A DNA stretch of 64,000 nt from Pseudoalteromonas sp. H105 (GCF_001469215.1 NZ_LOFH01000011.1:84641-148640), one strand, 5' to 3'; counted from the stretch's first letter, positions 49,176 to 60,313 are shown. The notes: generated from the sequence alone by a model not told the origin. Numbers and translations are program-made.

Positions 49176-49574
49176 ATGAGCAGTGTGCTATTAATCTTAG
49201 GGGGGTGTTTTGTTTTTGCAGGTTTGTTGCCACTGTTAGGTTGGTTTAAAAGCAAAATAAGTAAACATCATTGGCGTGTCTGCAAAGTTGATAATATTAC
49301 TGTGGCGATTAATCACCGCATTGCCTCGTTAGAGTTGGCACAACAAAAAACCATGATGGTGAGTTTTTGGTTTGAAGGTCATATTTATAGTGTGATGGTA
49401 GATTACAGTGATTCACTTTTCTTGCGGTTTAAGCAGGGCAAACCATGTACTTTACTTGTCGATAAAGACAACCCTCTCAATGTTTATAGCAATATTTATA
49501 TGTGGCACGGCTTTGCATTATCATGGTTGTTAGCGGGTTGTGTTTTAGTATTAGCCAGTTATATATTTTACTAA
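49176..49574 (+). CDS. Small membrane protein, DUF3592-like
   Basis: A 132-residue protein with two end helices (about 3-22 and 108-130) and a beta-rich middle containing VSFWFEGHIYSVMVDY and LLVDKDNPLN, the DUF3592 layout. It directly follows the reductase and may be cotranscribed. No role is known. Confidence 0.62.
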   Translation: MSSVLLILGGCFVFAGLLPLLGWFKSKISKHHWRVCKVDNITVAINHRIASLELAQQKTMMVSFWFEGHIYSVMVDYSDSLFLRFKQGKPCTLLVDKDNPLNVYSNIYMWHGFALSWLLAGCVLVLASYIFY

Positions 49575-49582
49575 ATGGATAA

Positions 49583-49616
49583 AAAGGGGGCCTGGTTTTA
49601 CAGGCACCCCCCTAGG
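49583..49616 (-). terminator. Terminator of the flavin-reductase operon
   Basis: An imperfect stem, GGGGGCCTG against CAGGCACCCCC. On the minus strand it is followed by a T run (complement of AAAAA at 49580-49584). It ends the three-gene minus operon. Confidence 0.7.
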
Positions 49617-49629
49617 GAAGAATGTTTGG

Positions 49630-50247
49630 TTAGTCTTTCGGTTTTTTCGCGTAGGGTAAACGCATTAAATGACGGGTTTTGTGATAACTGTCTAAGCCGC
49701 TTATTGCAACCGTGTTGATGACTTCAAGATCAAGAAACCCATCGTCCATCACAGCAACGTCATCAACGTGTATATCCATAATTTCGCCGATCACTAATTC
49801 AGTACCGTTTACTTGTAGGTGTTGATTTTCTACAAATTTAACGGCGTATTTAAGCCGACTTTGCTCCACAAAAGGCGCTTTGAAATCGGCTAAGTACTGA
49901 GGCGTAAGCCCAGTTGCGGTGAACTCTGATTCGTCTTTATCATACCGTGCTGATGTTTGGTGTGCTTGCTCCACGATATCGCTGTTCACTTGGTTGATAG
50001 TGAATACGCCTGTTTCAAGAATATTTTCAAATGTGTGGCGGGGAACGCTGTGCGGGCGCATGATCATGCCAACCAAAGGTGGATGCGCACCCAAGTGAAT
50101 AACAGAACTAACAATGGCAAGATTGGTATTGCCATTGCTGTCTTGTGTGCCGATAAGATTAGCGCTTTTGTAACCTGACAAAGAATTGATTAAGTGCGTG
50201 CGGTAATGTTTTTCAAAATTATTAATCGCAGTTTTAGTAATATGCAT
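49630..50247 (-). CDS. Flavin reductase-like FMN-binding split-barrel protein
   Basis: A 205-residue protein. The split barrel contains NLIGTQDSNGNTNLAIVSSV and GMIMRPHSVPRHTFENILETGVFTINQV, as in the flavin reductase-like domain family. It may be an FMN-dependent reductase or flavin supplier. It is the last gene of a minus operon, nine bases after the SDR gene. Confidence 0.85.
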   Translation of the reverse strand: MHITKTAINNFEKHYRTHLINSLSGYKSANLIGTQDSNGNTNLAIVSSVIHLGAHPPLVGMIMRPHSVPRHTFENILETGVFTINQVNSDIVEQAHQTSARYDKDESEFTATGLTPQYLADFKAPFVEQSRLKYAVKFVENQHLQVNGTELVIGEIMDIHVDDVAVMDDGFLDLEVINTVAISGLDSYHKTRHLMRLPYAKKPKD

Positions 50248-50256
50248 TGTGGATCC

Positions 50257-50988
50257 TTACCATTTTATGGGTTGACCTTGCCAGTCAATGTAAGCGGGTT
50301 TACCTATTTCGGTCAGTGTGTCTGGGTGTGCTAAGAGCGAAAAGAGTTGCGAAGCAACAAACTCAGGTGTAAATAGCTTCCCCTCAGGCACATTTTTTTG
50401 AAATGGCTTTGATAAATGTGTGTCTGTTGTACCTGGGTGAAACAAAACTAGGCGTGTTTGTTTTGCACGGCGCTGTAGCTCAATGGCAGCCGTTTTAAAC
50501 AGCATATTTAGGGCAGCTTTAGAAGCACGATAACTGTACCACCCACCCAGTTCATTATCGGATATACTGCCAACTCTGGCGCTTAAAGCAGTGATAGTAC
50601 ATGGCGTTTTGTGATTCAATAAAGGTGCAATGGCTTGTAAGCATAATATGGGTGTGAGCGTATTAGAATTTAGCAATGAGTTGAAATATGACTCGTCCAG
50701 TTCTTCTAGCTTTTTTTCAGGCATCGCATTTTCGTAATGCAGTTGACCATTAAATATTACTACCTGATGGGGAACGAGCTCTCTGCTTTTGAGCAAGTCG
50801 GTTATTTGTGCCAGATTTTGCTTGGAATAATCAGTGATAAAATGTTCAATGTCGGCATTATAAGTGGTTTCTAACTTGCTGCGACTGACAGAAATGATTT
50901 TTGCATGCTCATTCGCTCGCACAATTTCATGGATGTAAGCAGCAGCAATGGAACTGCTCGCTCCAAATACTATATATACTGGGTTCAT
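50257..50988 (-). CDS. Short-chain dehydrogenase/reductase (CsgA-like)
   Basis: A 243-residue Rossmann-fold oxidoreductase. The cofactor loop is FGASSSIAAAYI and the catalytic YxxxK is YRASK in GGWYSYRASKAALNM, with Ser in the preceding strand (ITALSARVGS). Its ATG overlaps the stop of the DCC-family gene. Substrate unknown. Confidence 0.87.
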   Translation of the reverse strand: MNPVYIVFGASSSIAAAYIHEIVRANEHAKIISVSRSKLETTYNADIEHFITDYSKQNLAQITDLLKSRELVPHQVVIFNGQLHYENAMPEKKLEELDESYFNSLLNSNTLTPILCLQAIAPLLNHKTPCTITALSARVGSISDNELGGWYSYRASKAALNMLFKTAAIELQRRAKQTRLVLFHPGTTDTHLSKPFQKNVPEGKLFTPEFVASQLFSLLAHPDTLTEIGKPAYIDWQGQPIKW

Positions 50989-51353
50989 TATTTAATCCTG
51001 CAGTTTGATTTACAGACTACAGCTGTGATCTGTAGTCGGTACTTTGCAAATAACCAATAACCGGCATCTGCCAAAGAACGTATGATAGGTAGTTGGAAAA
51101 TTTTTAACCAAGCGTGTTTTCCCACGGTCTGCCATGCTGTAAATGTCACGTCTAGGCCATAAATCATTTCACCATTATCGAGCTGTCCGTGAAGGTATCC
51201 CATCGCATCTGCGCGTTTTATGTTTGAAAAACGGTGTTCAAAATCCTCTTTATTAATGTCTTCAAGGGTGATTTTATTTTCTTTATCAGCGCGTTTGAGT
51301 GATTGCATCTCTTTGGCACACAAGGGGCAATTGCCATCGTAAAATATGATCAT
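50988..51353 (-). CDS. DCC-family protein (DUF393)
   Basis: A 121-residue protein; ATG at 51353 is taken over an in-frame TTG nine bases upstream. FYDGNCPLCAKEM carries the CPLC motif; the DINKEDFEHRF and GLDVTFTAWQTVG blocks follow the family. Stop and next start overlap as TAATG, so it leads a three-gene operon with the SDR and flavin reductase. Confidence 0.83.
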   Translation of the reverse strand: MIIFYDGNCPLCAKEMQSLKRADKENKITLEDINKEDFEHRFSNIKRADAMGYLHGQLDNGEMIYGLDVTFTAWQTVGKHAWLKIFQLPIIRSLADAGYWLFAKYRLQITAVVCKSNCRIK

Positions 51354-51572
51354 AATCAGCAAAAAAATTGTCGATACGTTATGTGATGTTACGAAATAGA
51401 ATATGCTTTGGATCTATTCAATTGGCCTATTGAATGATATTAATAGAGGTGCAGAATAAAAAATATAAGCTTATACCGACTTTTTTTTCTACTCTCACTC
51501 CACGGTTTAAAGTCCGGTTAAGCTGATTATAAGTACCCTTAGGGTCGAATCATCAACAATGGAGTATTTGGA

Positions 51573-54218
51573 ATGAGTGAACAATATGCCGCCTTGCGTG
51601 GGAACGTCAACTTACTAGGTCAATTATTGGGCCAAACAATTAAAGACACCCAAGGACAAGCGATTTTAGACAAAGTTGAAGAGATTCGTGCTTTGGCTAA
51701 ATCATCTCGCACAGGCAATGAGCAAGACCGCCAAGCCTTAATTGATGTATTGCATGCATTAACAGATGAAGAGCTATTACCTGTAGCCCGTGCATTTAAC
51801 CATTTTTTAAATTTGGCCAACGTTGCTGAACAATTTCACACTATTTCACGTTTTAATGATGTTGGCTTTTGCCAGCTAAGCCCCCTTACTCAAACACTTA
51901 AAGCGTTATCAAGCCACGCAGAGCAAGGAAAGTTAAACCCCAATGAAATTGCCGAAAGTTTATCTAAGCTACATATCAATTTAGTTTTAACGGCGCATCC
52001 AACAGAGGTGACACGCCGAACAATTATTAATAAACATGTTGAGCTGAGCGATTGTTTGGCTTCGCTTGAGCGCACCGATAACCTGCCTTACGAGCGCGAG
52101 AATATTCTAAATCGCATTGCTCAGTTAATTAGCCAAGCATGGCATACTGATGATATTCGCCGTTCTAGACCGACGCCAATTGATGAAGCAAAATGGGGCT
52201 TCGCCGTGATTGAAAACAGCCTATGGCATGCTGTTCCTCGTTTTTTAAGAGACTTTGGTAAAGAGGTTAAAGAGCACCTTGATTTAGAGTTACCAAGTGA
52301 TTATAGCCCGATTGAGTTTACCTCATGGATGGGAGGAGACAGAGACGGTAATCCGTTTGTCACTTCACAGGTTACTCAACAAGTGCTGGATCATGGGCGT
52401 TGGATGGCGCTTGATTTATACAGCCGCGACATTGATACACTCAGTGCAGAGCTTTCAATGTCACAAGCCAGTGATGAGCTAGTCAAGTTAGCCGGGCAAG
52501 ATTTCGAACCATACCGCGCTATTTTAAAAGCGTTAAAAGCGCAAGTAAGCGAAACTGTAGCGCACCTTGGTGCTAAAATTATGAATACGCGCACCGAAGC
52601 GCAAGACATGGTCACCGATATTAACCAAATAAAGCAGCCGCTTGAAGCGTGCTACCGTTCATTATTAAAAACAAACATGAGTGTTGTGGCTAATGGTTTG
52701 TTGCTTGACGTACTGCACCGCATTAATAGCTTTGGTATTCGTTTGGCAAAGTTAGATGTGCGTCAAGATTCGTCACGCCATGCTGATGTGTTTTCAGAGT
52801 TGACCCGCTATTTAGGGCTAGGTGATTACAATCAGTGGCAAGAAGAAGACAAACAAGCGTTTTTACTGGCAGAGCTTAATTCGCGCCGTCCGCTTATTCC
52901 AAAGCATTGGCAGCCAAGCGCGGATGTGCAAGAAGTGCTCGACACATTCGATGTAATTGCGAAACAAGATGCCTCAACATTTGGTTTGTATGTTATTTCG
53001 ATGGCACGTACAGCGTCTGATGTACTGGCAGTGCAACTGTTACTAAAAGAGAGTGGTTGTCGCTTTAAACTCCCTGTTGCCCCGTTATTTGAAACGCTTG
53101 ATGATTTGAATGCAGGGCATAATGTCATTACTCAGCTGCTTGATAACACCTGGTATAGAGGTCAAGCCGATGGTGTGCAAAATGTCATGATTGGCTATTC
53201 AGATTCAGCCAAAGACGCAGGAATGATGGCTGCAGGTTGGGCGCAATACGAAGCGATGGATAAACTGGTGCACCTTGCCAAAGAACGCGACATTGAGTTG
53301 GTGTTATTCCATGGGCGTGGGGGCACGGTGGGCCGTGGTGGAGCGCCTGCTGCACAAGCATTACGCTCACAACCACCAGGGTCTTTAAAAGGGGGATTAC
53401 GAGTTACTGAACAAGGCGAAATGATCCGCTTTAAATTTGGTTTGCCTAATGTCGCGCTCGAAAGTCTTAATATTTATGCTGGTGCTGTACTTGAAAGTAA
53501 CTTATTACCCCCGCCTGAGCCAAAATCGGTATGGCGTGATGTAATGGCACTGATCAGTGAAAAGTCATGTGAACACTACCGTAACGTGGTGCGCTTTGAT
53601 GAGAACTTTGTCCCTTACTTTAGAATGGCGACGCCTGAACAAGAATTGTCTAAATTGCCTTTGGGTTCACGCCCGGCTAAACGTAACCCGAATGGGGGGG
53701 TAGAGAGTTTACGTGCAATTCCTTGGATTTTTGCGTGGAGCCAAAACCGCTTGATGTTGCCGGCATGGCTGGGGGCATTAACCGGTTTACAAGCAGCGCT
53801 TGAGAAGTATGGTATTGATACACTCAATGAAATGAACCAGCAATGGCCATTTTTTAGAGCGCGTTTAGAAATGTTGGAAATGGTGTTTAGTAAGGCTGAC
53901 AGTTGGTTAAGTGCACATTATGATGATGCCCTTGTTGAAGACCAATATAAGCCTTTAGGTGAAGCGCTGCGTAATGAATTAAAACACGCAATCGCCTTGG
54001 TGCAATCGTTAAGCCCACAAAAAACATTGCTTGCAGGCCAACCTTGGATCAAACAGTCTATCGGGTTAAGAAACCCCTATACAGACCCACTTAATGTGCT
54101 TCAAGTTGAACTTTTAAAACGTTCGCGCGAGGTGGTTGAGGGAAGTTCAGGTGACATAGATAACGCGCTGATGATTACCATGACAGGCATTGCTGCCGGT
54201 ATGCGTAACACCGGTTAA
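51573..54218 (+). CDS. ppc: Phosphoenolpyruvate carboxylase
   Basis: An 881-residue enzyme of normal length that carboxylates phosphoenolpyruvate to oxaloacetate. The PEPC active-site blocks [14 protein letters not shown] (about residue 140), [25 protein letters not shown] and the C-terminal [10 protein letters not shown] are complete. RBS GGAG precedes ATG by about eight bases. It converges on the histidine kinase gene with no gap. Confidence 0.97.
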   Translation: MSEQYAALRGNVNLLGQLLGQTIKDTQGQAILDKVEEIRALAKSSRTGNEQDRQALIDVLHALTDEELLPVARAFNHFLNLANVAEQFHTISRFNDVGFCQLSPLTQTLKALSSHAEQGKLNPNEIAESLSKLHINLVLTAHPTEVTRRTIINKHVELSDCLASLERTDNLPYERENILNRIAQLISQAWHTDDIRRSRPTPIDEAKWGFAVIENSLWHAVPRFLRDFGKEVKEHLDLELPSDYSPIEFTSWMGGDRDGNPFVTSQVTQQVLDHGRWMALDLYSRDIDTLSAELSMSQASDELVKLAGQDFEPYRAILKALKAQVSETVAHLGAKIMNTRTEAQDMVTDINQIKQPLEACYRSLLKTNMSVVANGLLLDVLHRINSFGIRLAKLDVRQDSSRHADVFSELTRYLGLGDYNQWQEEDKQAFLLAELNSRRPLIPKHWQPSADVQEVLDTFDVIAKQDASTFGLYVISMARTASDVLAVQLLLKESGCRFKLPVAPLFETLDDLNAGHNVITQLLDNTWYRGQADGVQNVMIGYSDSAKDAGMMAAGWAQYEAMDKLVHLAKERDIELVLFHGRGGTVGRGGAPAAQALRSQPPGSLKGGLRVTEQGEMIRFKFGLPNVALESLNIYAGAVLESNLLPPPEPKSVWRDVMALISEKSCEHYRNVVRFDENFVPYFRMATPEQELSKLPLGSRPAKRNPNGGVESLRAIPWIFAWSQNRLMLPAWLGALTGLQAALEKYGIDTLNEMNQQWPFFRARLEMLEMVFSKADSWLSAHYDDALVEDQYKPLGEALRNELKHAIALVQSLSPQKTLLAGQPWIKQSIGLRNPYTDPLNVLQVELLKRSREVVEGSSGDIDNALMITMTGIAAGMRNTG

Positions 54219-56270
54219 TTAAGGTTTGATTGAACTGGCATTTATTTGTTCTTTAGCCGATAAATGGCCATCAATGGGTAAGTTCATTATAAAACACGCG
54301 CCGTGCTGGCAGGGTACGGCGCTAATATTACCAAACAGTTGATATTTCACTGCATTAAATACTATGTTCAGCCCAAGCCCTAAATGATTTCCGCCTAAAT
54401 TGGTCGAATAAAAAGGGGTGAAAATTTCTTTTAAAATCGAATCATCAATCCCACTTCCGTTATCCTGAAAAATGAGGGTGATGGTATAGCGCTGTTTTTT
54501 TATCGTGACAGTAATCGTTGGGTTTTCCACACCATTAAAGCCATGCTCATAGGCATTGATCACTAATGTTTTAAGTACATCCCCTATTATTGATGGGTTT
54601 GATGTTAGAGAGACCTCATCCCCCTTAACTTGATAATCAAGATGGATTGTAAAGTAGGTTTTTAATGTTTCCAGCCGTTCAGTAATAAACTGCTTGAGTT
54701 CAAATGATTGCATTGGTTTTTTGAGTGAGCTAGCTACATTAAGCGCTTTAAATTGCTCAATCATACTTACAACTCGCGTAATATTATTGAGAACCAGATG
54801 TTGAGCTTCATTGGTGTTTTCTATAAAACGGTTGAAGTCTTTGGTGCTCAGGGTTTTGCTTTTAAACTTTTGTTCAAGCTCTTGTAAGTTTTCAGCGATA
54901 TACGTTATTGCTGTGGTGGCAGTGCCTATCGGGGTATTAAGTTGATGGGCCATACCCGATACAAGTACAGTTAGAGAGGCTATTTTTTGTGCTTCAATTA
55001 AGTTTGTTTGGGTTTCTTCTAATGTTTGTAAGGTGTTCGCCAAGTGCTGTTTACGCCTGTATATATTACTTATTGCAAAAAACGACCCTAGGCTAATTAT
55101 TATCAGTGAAATTACAACGCTGAGAGCCAAGTCTTTAAAAGCATTTACTTTTTGTGCTTTTAATTGTTTCTCACGGGTTAGCTCGGCGATTTTTACTTCT
55201 TTTTCATTTGTTTCGGCTTGAGCAATTGCTTTGGCAAGATTTATATCTGCTTGTTGTTTAATGAGTTGCGTTTCAGCAGCCGTGTGTTTTTTATATGAGC
55301 TTATCGCTTGTTGGTACCTTCCTGTTGATTCAAAGAGTTGCGATTCGAATAGGTACACTTTGGAGGTAAATAATAAATCATCGTCAAGGTGGATGTTTTT
55401 TGTAACACGAGTAAGCTCGTTTGTTGCGCGGTCGGTATCATCCATAGCAGCATAGGTTTTTGCTAACTCAAATTGGGCTCTGTGTTGATCTTTCACTAAA
55501 TCTTGCACAGTAAAAATAGCTAACGATTGATTAATAGAAATTAATGCAAGAGGATATTGTTTCTCAGCCCGTTCAATTTCGGCCATAAGTAAATAAGATT
55601 CAGCTAACAGATAATCAAACTGGTGCTGTTGTTTTACTTTCATTATTTCGCTGAGCAGGCTTTTCGCTTCAGTAAACTGTTCTTTCGCAATCAGGGTTTT
55701 GGCTAAATTGATTGTGACAATTGAGTTATCCAATGGTTTATTCGAGTGTTGTAGGTAATCTGCATAGCGGCGAAAGGCTCTTTCGGCTTCATCTAGCATG
55801 CCCAGAGCAAGGTACACTTCACCAATATTATTCAGCGTTTGATTCGTAATATCATCGCTTAAAAGTGCAGCATACTTGAGTGCTTCAGATAGATGTTCTA
55901 GCGCAAGCTTGTGAAGGTTAAGTTGTATGTAAACGCCCGCAGAAATATTATAATAGCCATACATCAAGGCACGTTTCGATGATTTTTCGGCTAAGTTTTT
56001 ATAGATAATGAGTGTTTTCATCGCAGGTTTGAATTGTTTTGCTTCAAGTTGAAACCACGCTTTGTAATTAAGCAAAACTAATCGTTGATCAGGAGTAAAG
56101 TTGTCGCTCGCTAATTGTTCATCTAAACTTGCAATAGCAACATGAGGGCTTTGTGCATAATTATCGCGTATTTCAGTGCGAAGCTTTTCAAATTCTTTTT
56201 TATCTAATACGGTGGCTTTTGCAGGCAAAAAGCACACTAAAAGAACAACCAGAAACCAAATCCGAAGCAT
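54219..56270 (-). CDS. TPR-containing sensor histidine kinase
   Basis: A 683-residue protein from ATG at 56270; the in-frame start at 56396 would prepend 42 residues before an obvious signal peptide, MLRIWFLVVLLVCFLPAKA. A periplasmic region of TPR repeats covers about residues 60-340, then a coiled segment, one transmembrane helix (ALSVVISLIIISLGSFFAI) and the kinase core. The H-box is SGMAHQLNTPIGT, the N-box VINAYEHGFNG, then DNGSGIDD and GLGLNIVFNAV. This HQLNTP type is common in Alteromonadales. No response regulator lies beside it. Confidence 0.88.
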   Translation of the reverse strand: MLRIWFLVVLLVCFLPAKATVLDKKEFEKLRTEIRDNYAQSPHVAIASLDEQLASDNFTPDQRLVLLNYKAWFQLEAKQFKPAMKTLIIYKNLAEKSSKRALMYGYYNISAGVYIQLNLHKLALEHLSEALKYAALLSDDITNQTLNNIGEVYLALGMLDEAERAFRRYADYLQHSNKPLDNSIVTINLAKTLIAKEQFTEAKSLLSEIMKVKQQHQFDYLLAESYLLMAEIERAEKQYPLALISINQSLAIFTVQDLVKDQHRAQFELAKTYAAMDDTDRATNELTRVTKNIHLDDDLLFTSKVYLFESQLFESTGRYQQAISSYKKHTAAETQLIKQQADINLAKAIAQAETNEKEVKIAELTREKQLKAQKVNAFKDLALSVVISLIIISLGSFFAISNIYRRKQHLANTLQTLEETQTNLIEAQKIASLTVLVSGMAHQLNTPIGTATTAITYIAENLQELEQKFKSKTLSTKDFNRFIENTNEAQHLVLNNITRVVSMIEQFKALNVASSLKKPMQSFELKQFITERLETLKTYFTIHLDYQVKGDEVSLTSNPSIIGDVLKTLVINAYEHGFNGVENPTITVTIKKQRYTITLIFQDNGSGIDDSILKEIFTPFYSTNLGGNHLGLGLNIVFNAVKYQLFGNISAVPCQHGACFIMNLPIDGHLSAKEQINASSIKP

Positions 56271-56520
56271 ACAATTTTCCCTGTTTACACTGATTGTTAA
56301 ATATTCAACTCCATTATAAAGTATAAATAGATCGGTAAACCTCGGAACATTCCCATTTCTCGCTAAGAAAAGTAGTACTTTTTTCTGTTTTAACACTATG
56401 GTCTGACCTGTTGGTATGATAATTCTTGACTCAAACTAATAAAAAACTACAATACTTGCCTTTGTTGAATAAGAGCTTTTCTTATTTAGCTTAACCTGTA
56501 TTAATTCGATTGAGCCTTTA

Positions 56521-56898
56521 ATGTCAAATATTTCAACCAGCATCACATTTGATGCATCTTCATCATTAATCATGATGACATTGAGAGGGAATGCGTCAGC
56601 ACAGGATGTGGTTAATTTTTATCAGATAGCGCAACAGCACGTTGCAATCTATGGCAGTAACAAATTACTTGTCGATGTGTCTGAGGTAACGCATAACTTT
56701 CCTGCGAGTGACTTATTAAATATTATGCCTGTAATCTCGAATTGGCTAAAACATTGCGTTGTGGCAAGAGTGGTTAGCTTTGACGGCTTTATGCATGATT
56801 TATTTTTACAAAAAGCAAAACGCTTTGATATCACTGCTGAAAATTTCGAGTGCTTTAGAAGCGCAAAAACATGGCTTGTAAATCAATCTGGTAATTAG
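56521..56898 (+). CDS. STAS/SpoIIAA-like small protein
   Basis: A 125-residue protein with alternating strands and helices: SITFDASSSLIMMTLRG, NKLLVDVSEVTHNFP and ARVVSFDGFMHDLF resemble the SpoIIAA-like/STAS fold. It is divergent from the histidine kinase, which might make it a partner, but nothing in the sequence proves that. Confidence 0.65.
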   Translation: MSNISTSITFDASSSLIMMTLRGNASAQDVVNFYQIAQQHVAIYGSNKLLVDVSEVTHNFPASDLLNIMPVISNWLKHCVVARVVSFDGFMHDLFLQKAKRFDITAENFECFRSAKTWLVNQSGN

Positions 56899-56947
56899 CG
56901 ACTGAACATTTTACACTATGAAGCCATTAGATAAGTAAAATGTATTT

Positions 56948-57877
56948 ATGACTTCATCAACATCTCCTTCGCCTATAAATTCAATAACAGGGCACACACA
57001 TCTATTTGATAAACCAAAGCGCGATGCGTTGTTCAATCAAATAAAATCACAAAGAGGTAGGTTAACTACCCAAGACATAGAAAATCTATGTAGTGAATAT
57101 TCACTTACTCAGGAACAACTGCTCAGGGAGTGTTTACCGATCGCTTCCTTGTTTGCTGTAGCGCCCGTATCACACTTTTTAGTGGGCGCGGTGGTACTAG
57201 GGCTTGATGAAAACCAGCACGTTAACTTTTACTTTGGTGCTAATGTTGAATTTACACATCAACCGCTAAGTTTAGTCGTGCATGCTGAGCAATCAGCAAT
57301 TAATAATGCTTGGCTTAATGGCGCTAAATCAATTGTTAAAATTGCCATCAGTGATGCACCTTGTGGCTACTGTCGTCAGTTTATGAATGAGCTGGCAGAT
57401 GCCACGACCTTTGATATTTTATTACCAAGTCAGCAATATAAACTCAACGAGTTATTACCTGCTGCGTTTGGGCCGACTGACTTAGGGAATGAGTACAGTT
57501 TATTTAACCCGGCTCCTGTTACACAAACAGTGGTAGATCAAAGTGGGGTATGTGGGGCATTAGTTGATGCGGCATTAAATGCTTATGTGCCTTACACTAA
57601 GAATTTTAGCGCAGTAAAAATTACGACGTTTGAGCATGGCAACTTTTATGGTCGTTATGCTGAAAACGCAGCGTATAGCCCAAGTCTTGCACCGCTGCAA
57701 AGTGCTATCAGCCAGTTATACTTGGCAGGTCTACCAATGGATGCCCAAACAATTCAGAAGATTGAGCTGGTGCAGACAAAAGGGGCTGAAAATCAGCAGC
57801 AAGTGAGCGAAGCTGTGCTGGCAAGTTATGCTAACTTACCAGCCTTAGAAACCTATAGTTTACGACTTACTCAGTAA
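56948..57877 (+). CDS. cdd: Cytidine deaminase
   Basis: A 309-residue two-domain deaminase of the E. coli type (dimeric, ~295 residues). The catalytic domain has the zinc site [11 protein letters not shown] and [13 protein letters not shown] (His/Cys/Cys with the proton-shuttle Glu); the C-terminal domain repeats the fold without the site. It ends overlapping the 3' end of udp by 18 bases. Confidence 0.94.
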   Translation: MTSSTSPSPINSITGHTHLFDKPKRDALFNQIKSQRGRLTTQDIENLCSEYSLTQEQLLRECLPIASLFAVAPVSHFLVGAVVLGLDENQHVNFYFGANVEFTHQPLSLVVHAEQSAINNAWLNGAKSIVKIAISDAPCGYCRQFMNELADATTFDILLPSQQYKLNELLPAAFGPTDLGNEYSLFNPAPVTQTVVDQSGVCGALVDAALNAYVPYTKNFSAVKITTFEHGNFYGRYAENAAYSPSLAPLQSAISQLYLAGLPMDAQTIQKIELVQTKGAENQQQVSEAVLASYANLPALETYSLRLTQ

Positions 57878-58621
57878 GACTTTAGCAGCTTCAAGCACCA
57901 CGGCGACAGATTTTCTCTCTATTTCGCCGTGGTCTACATTTGGGATTTCTTGACGAGTTCTGTTAACTAAAACACCCGCAACGCACGCTGCTTTTAGCCC
58001 TAATGCTGCACACATGGTAAATAATGTGGCTGATTCCATTTCATAATTCATTACACCAAGTTTTTGCCATTCTTCACAGCTCCCTTGAAATGCTTTTGGT
58101 ACATAACCTGAGTACGTGTCGTAACGTTCTTGGCCTGGGTAGAATGTGTCGCTTGATGCGGTGATACCAATATGAAAATCAATATCTAAGTTATTACAGG
58201 CTGCTACCATTGCTTGCGTTGCAAAAAAATCAGAGACAGCTGGGTAGCTAAGTGGTGCAAAGTGTTGGCTTGCGCCATCTAAACGAACGGATGCTTGGCT
58301 AATTAAAATATCGCCCTCGTTAATATGAGGTTGGATAGCGCCAGTGGTACCAATACGCAAAAATGTCTCTATGCCAAGTTGAGCAAGCTCTTCTACCGCA
58401 ATAGATGTAGATGGGCCGCCAATCCCCGTTGAACATACAACCACTGATTGACCACTGAGCGTACCTAAATAAGCATGAAATTCACGGGTACGCACTAAGC
58501 AATGTGGGTTTTCTAAATGTTCTGATATACGTGCTGAACGATCTGGGTCGCCTGGCACGATTGCTAATGTAGCGCCTTGCAAGTCATTGCGAGTGAGTCC
58601 TAGGTGAAATACCTTTTCCAT
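57860..58621 (-). CDS. udp: Uridine phosphorylase
   Basis: A 253-residue nucleoside phosphorylase, matching E. coli Udp in length. [25 protein letters not shown], the phosphate-binding [32 protein letters not shown] and the ribose-binding [13 protein letters not shown] are intact. Together with cdd, it forms a convergent pyrimidine salvage pair. Confidence 0.95.
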   Translation of the reverse strand: MEKVFHLGLTRNDLQGATLAIVPGDPDRSARISEHLENPHCLVRTREFHAYLGTLSGQSVVVCSTGIGGPSTSIAVEELAQLGIETFLRIGTTGAIQPHINEGDILISQASVRLDGASQHFAPLSYPAVSDFFATQAMVAACNNLDIDFHIGITASSDTFYPGQERYDTYSGYVPKAFQGSCEEWQKLGVMNYEMESATLFTMCAALGLKAACVAGVLVNRTRQEIPNVDHGEIERKSVAVVLEAAKVLLSKS

Positions 58622-59158
58622 AGTGGTGCTGCCTTATTAATACTTTTTATAATTAGCGTTTAACAACGCTAAATTTATAGAGAGTTGTTGTCAATATAGC
58701 ATCATTACGATTAAGAATGCCTAAGTACAGGACGGATGTCCGTTTATACCTAAGCCCTTTTAAATAACACGTTATTAAATTAAACGTGATGTAACAATGT
58801 AAATGGTCATAAAAAAGGCTTATAAGTGCAAAGTGAATCACCGCCCTTAATTCACTTTTATTCATTCACTATGAATATTCAATCACCGAGTGCTATTTTT
58901 CAAATAGTGCAAAGGTTGACTTGTTTAGGCAGACACTATATCACTCACTTAATGTATTTTATTTGAACTTATGCGTTGTATTGTAATGCGGCTTAATTTA
59001 TTGATATTAAATAACATTTAAAATTTATTTGGTGTTAATCCGAAGCGCGTTTGAGTCAATAAAACTGTGCGCACTAGCAGTATGAAGGTTTTATTAAACT
59101 TATTTTCAACAACGCTTTTTTGCATAACTACGCAAGAACATACAGTTAAGGAATCGAA
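58622..59158. other. Intergenic region upstream of udp and the arginase-family gene
   Basis: A 537-base divergent region. An eight-base perfect inverted repeat, TTAGCGTT, TAAC, AACGCTAA (58653-58672), lies 32 bases before udp and could be an operator. A 70-codon minus frame (58653-58865) overlaps it and is not considered a gene. The rest is AT-rich with no further signal. Confidence 0.45.
58653..58672. promoter_or_regulatory. Inverted repeat upstream of udp
   Basis: TTAGCGTT and AACGCTAA around TAAC, 32 bases before the udp start. Possibly the site of a nucleoside-responsive repressor or an mRNA leader hairpin. Confidence 0.4.
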
Positions 59159-60268
59159 ATGAGCACACAATGGCAAACATTCAAAAGTAAAGTTGAGCAC
59201 TGCTTATGCCCACCAGGCGACGGTGTTTTTACCGTTAATACAGCCAAAGAGCGTAAAGCTGCATTACGTAATAAGCTTTACGGTCAAGAAGATAACGTTG
59301 AGCCTTTATGGCGTGACTCTTTAGATACCCTTGCTGATAGCCCTCACAAAGCAGTCATGCTTGGCATTAGCTCTGATTGTGGCGGTGGTATTTTGCGCGG
59401 CGCAAATTGGGGGCCGTTGTTTTTACGTTCAACGTTGATTGATCAACAACCACAGGCTAAATCATTTGATTTAGGTGATGTACGCGTTATTCCTCATTTA
59501 CTCCATGATAAATATTTGAATGAAGCAACCATCAGCAACTGTCAAAAAGCACTGTATGATAATCCAAATAGCGATTATTACGTCAGCCCTCTATCTATCA
59601 CTGAAGATGTGTGTGATAGCTTTTATGCCACATTTACGGATAAAGGCATTTTTGGCATTGGCGGTGACCATTCAATTAGCTACCCACTAACCAAAGCGTA
59701 CTTAAAAGCAAAACGTGAGCAAGGCAAACGCACTGCAATCATTCATTTTGATGCACATACTGATTTATTAGTTGAGCGTTTAGGTATCGATTTATGCTTT
59801 GGCTCGTGGTGTACACATATTTTGGAGTTTTTACCTGCACCAAAGAACTTGGTTCAGTTTGGAATTCGCTCTAGTGGCAAACCTAAAGAGCACTGGGAGT
59901 CAACGTTTGGTATTAAGCAACATTGGGCGCACGAAATTATTGAACGTGGCGCGCACGATATTGCTCAAGAAGTGATTGCACAGCTTAAAGCGGATAATGT
60001 CGATGAACTCTATGTGAGCTTTGATATTGATGCCCTTGATGAAGAGTTTGCATCGGCGACCGGTACCCCTGAAGGCAATGGTTTAACACCACAACATGCG
60101 CTTGATATATTGTCTGCACTGGCTGATGAGTTCCCAATTACGGGAGCTGATATGATGGAAATTGCGCCATTTACTGATAGCTCCTTAGTAGGGCAATCAA
60201 GTTCAGAAACAACGCTGAGGGAAGGGGCTAAAATCTCAGCATTTTTGATTAATGCAATGAATCGCTAG
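59159..60268 (+). CDS. Arginase/agmatinase/formiminoglutamase-family ureohydrolase
   Basis: A 369-residue binuclear manganese hydrolase. The metal motifs are GIGGDHSISYP (about residue 170), IIHFDAHTDLL and VSFDIDALDEEF; ADMMEIAPF is the fourth block. Relatives include formiminoglutamase (HutG) and agmatinase. The N-terminal ~70 residues are longer than in agmatinases, and no histidine or arginine genes are nearby, so substrate is open. RBS AAGGAA lies upstream. Confidence 0.87.
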   Translation: MSTQWQTFKSKVEHCLCPPGDGVFTVNTAKERKAALRNKLYGQEDNVEPLWRDSLDTLADSPHKAVMLGISSDCGGGILRGANWGPLFLRSTLIDQQPQAKSFDLGDVRVIPHLLHDKYLNEATISNCQKALYDNPNSDYYVSPLSITEDVCDSFYATFTDKGIFGIGGDHSISYPLTKAYLKAKREQGKRTAIIHFDAHTDLLVERLGIDLCFGSWCTHILEFLPAPKNLVQFGIRSSGKPKEHWESTFGIKQHWAHEIIERGAHDIAQEVIAQLKADNVDELYVSFDIDALDEEFASATGTPEGNGLTPQHALDILSALADEFPITGADMMEIAPFTDSSLVGQSSSETTLREGAKISAFLINAMNR

Positions 60269-60289
60269 TTTATTCAGATTATTAAAATT

Positions 60290-60313
60290 AAAACAGGCTT
60301 TATAGCCTGTTTT
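60290..60313 (+). terminator. Terminator after the ureohydrolase gene
   Basis: AAAACAGGC, loop TTTATA, GCCTGTTTT, ending in T residues, 22 bases after the stop. Confidence 0.8.

Noticed and set aside
58653..58865. 70-codon minus-strand frame upstream of udp
   Set aside because: It overlaps an inverted repeat in the promoter region, has no ribosome site and no family resemblance.
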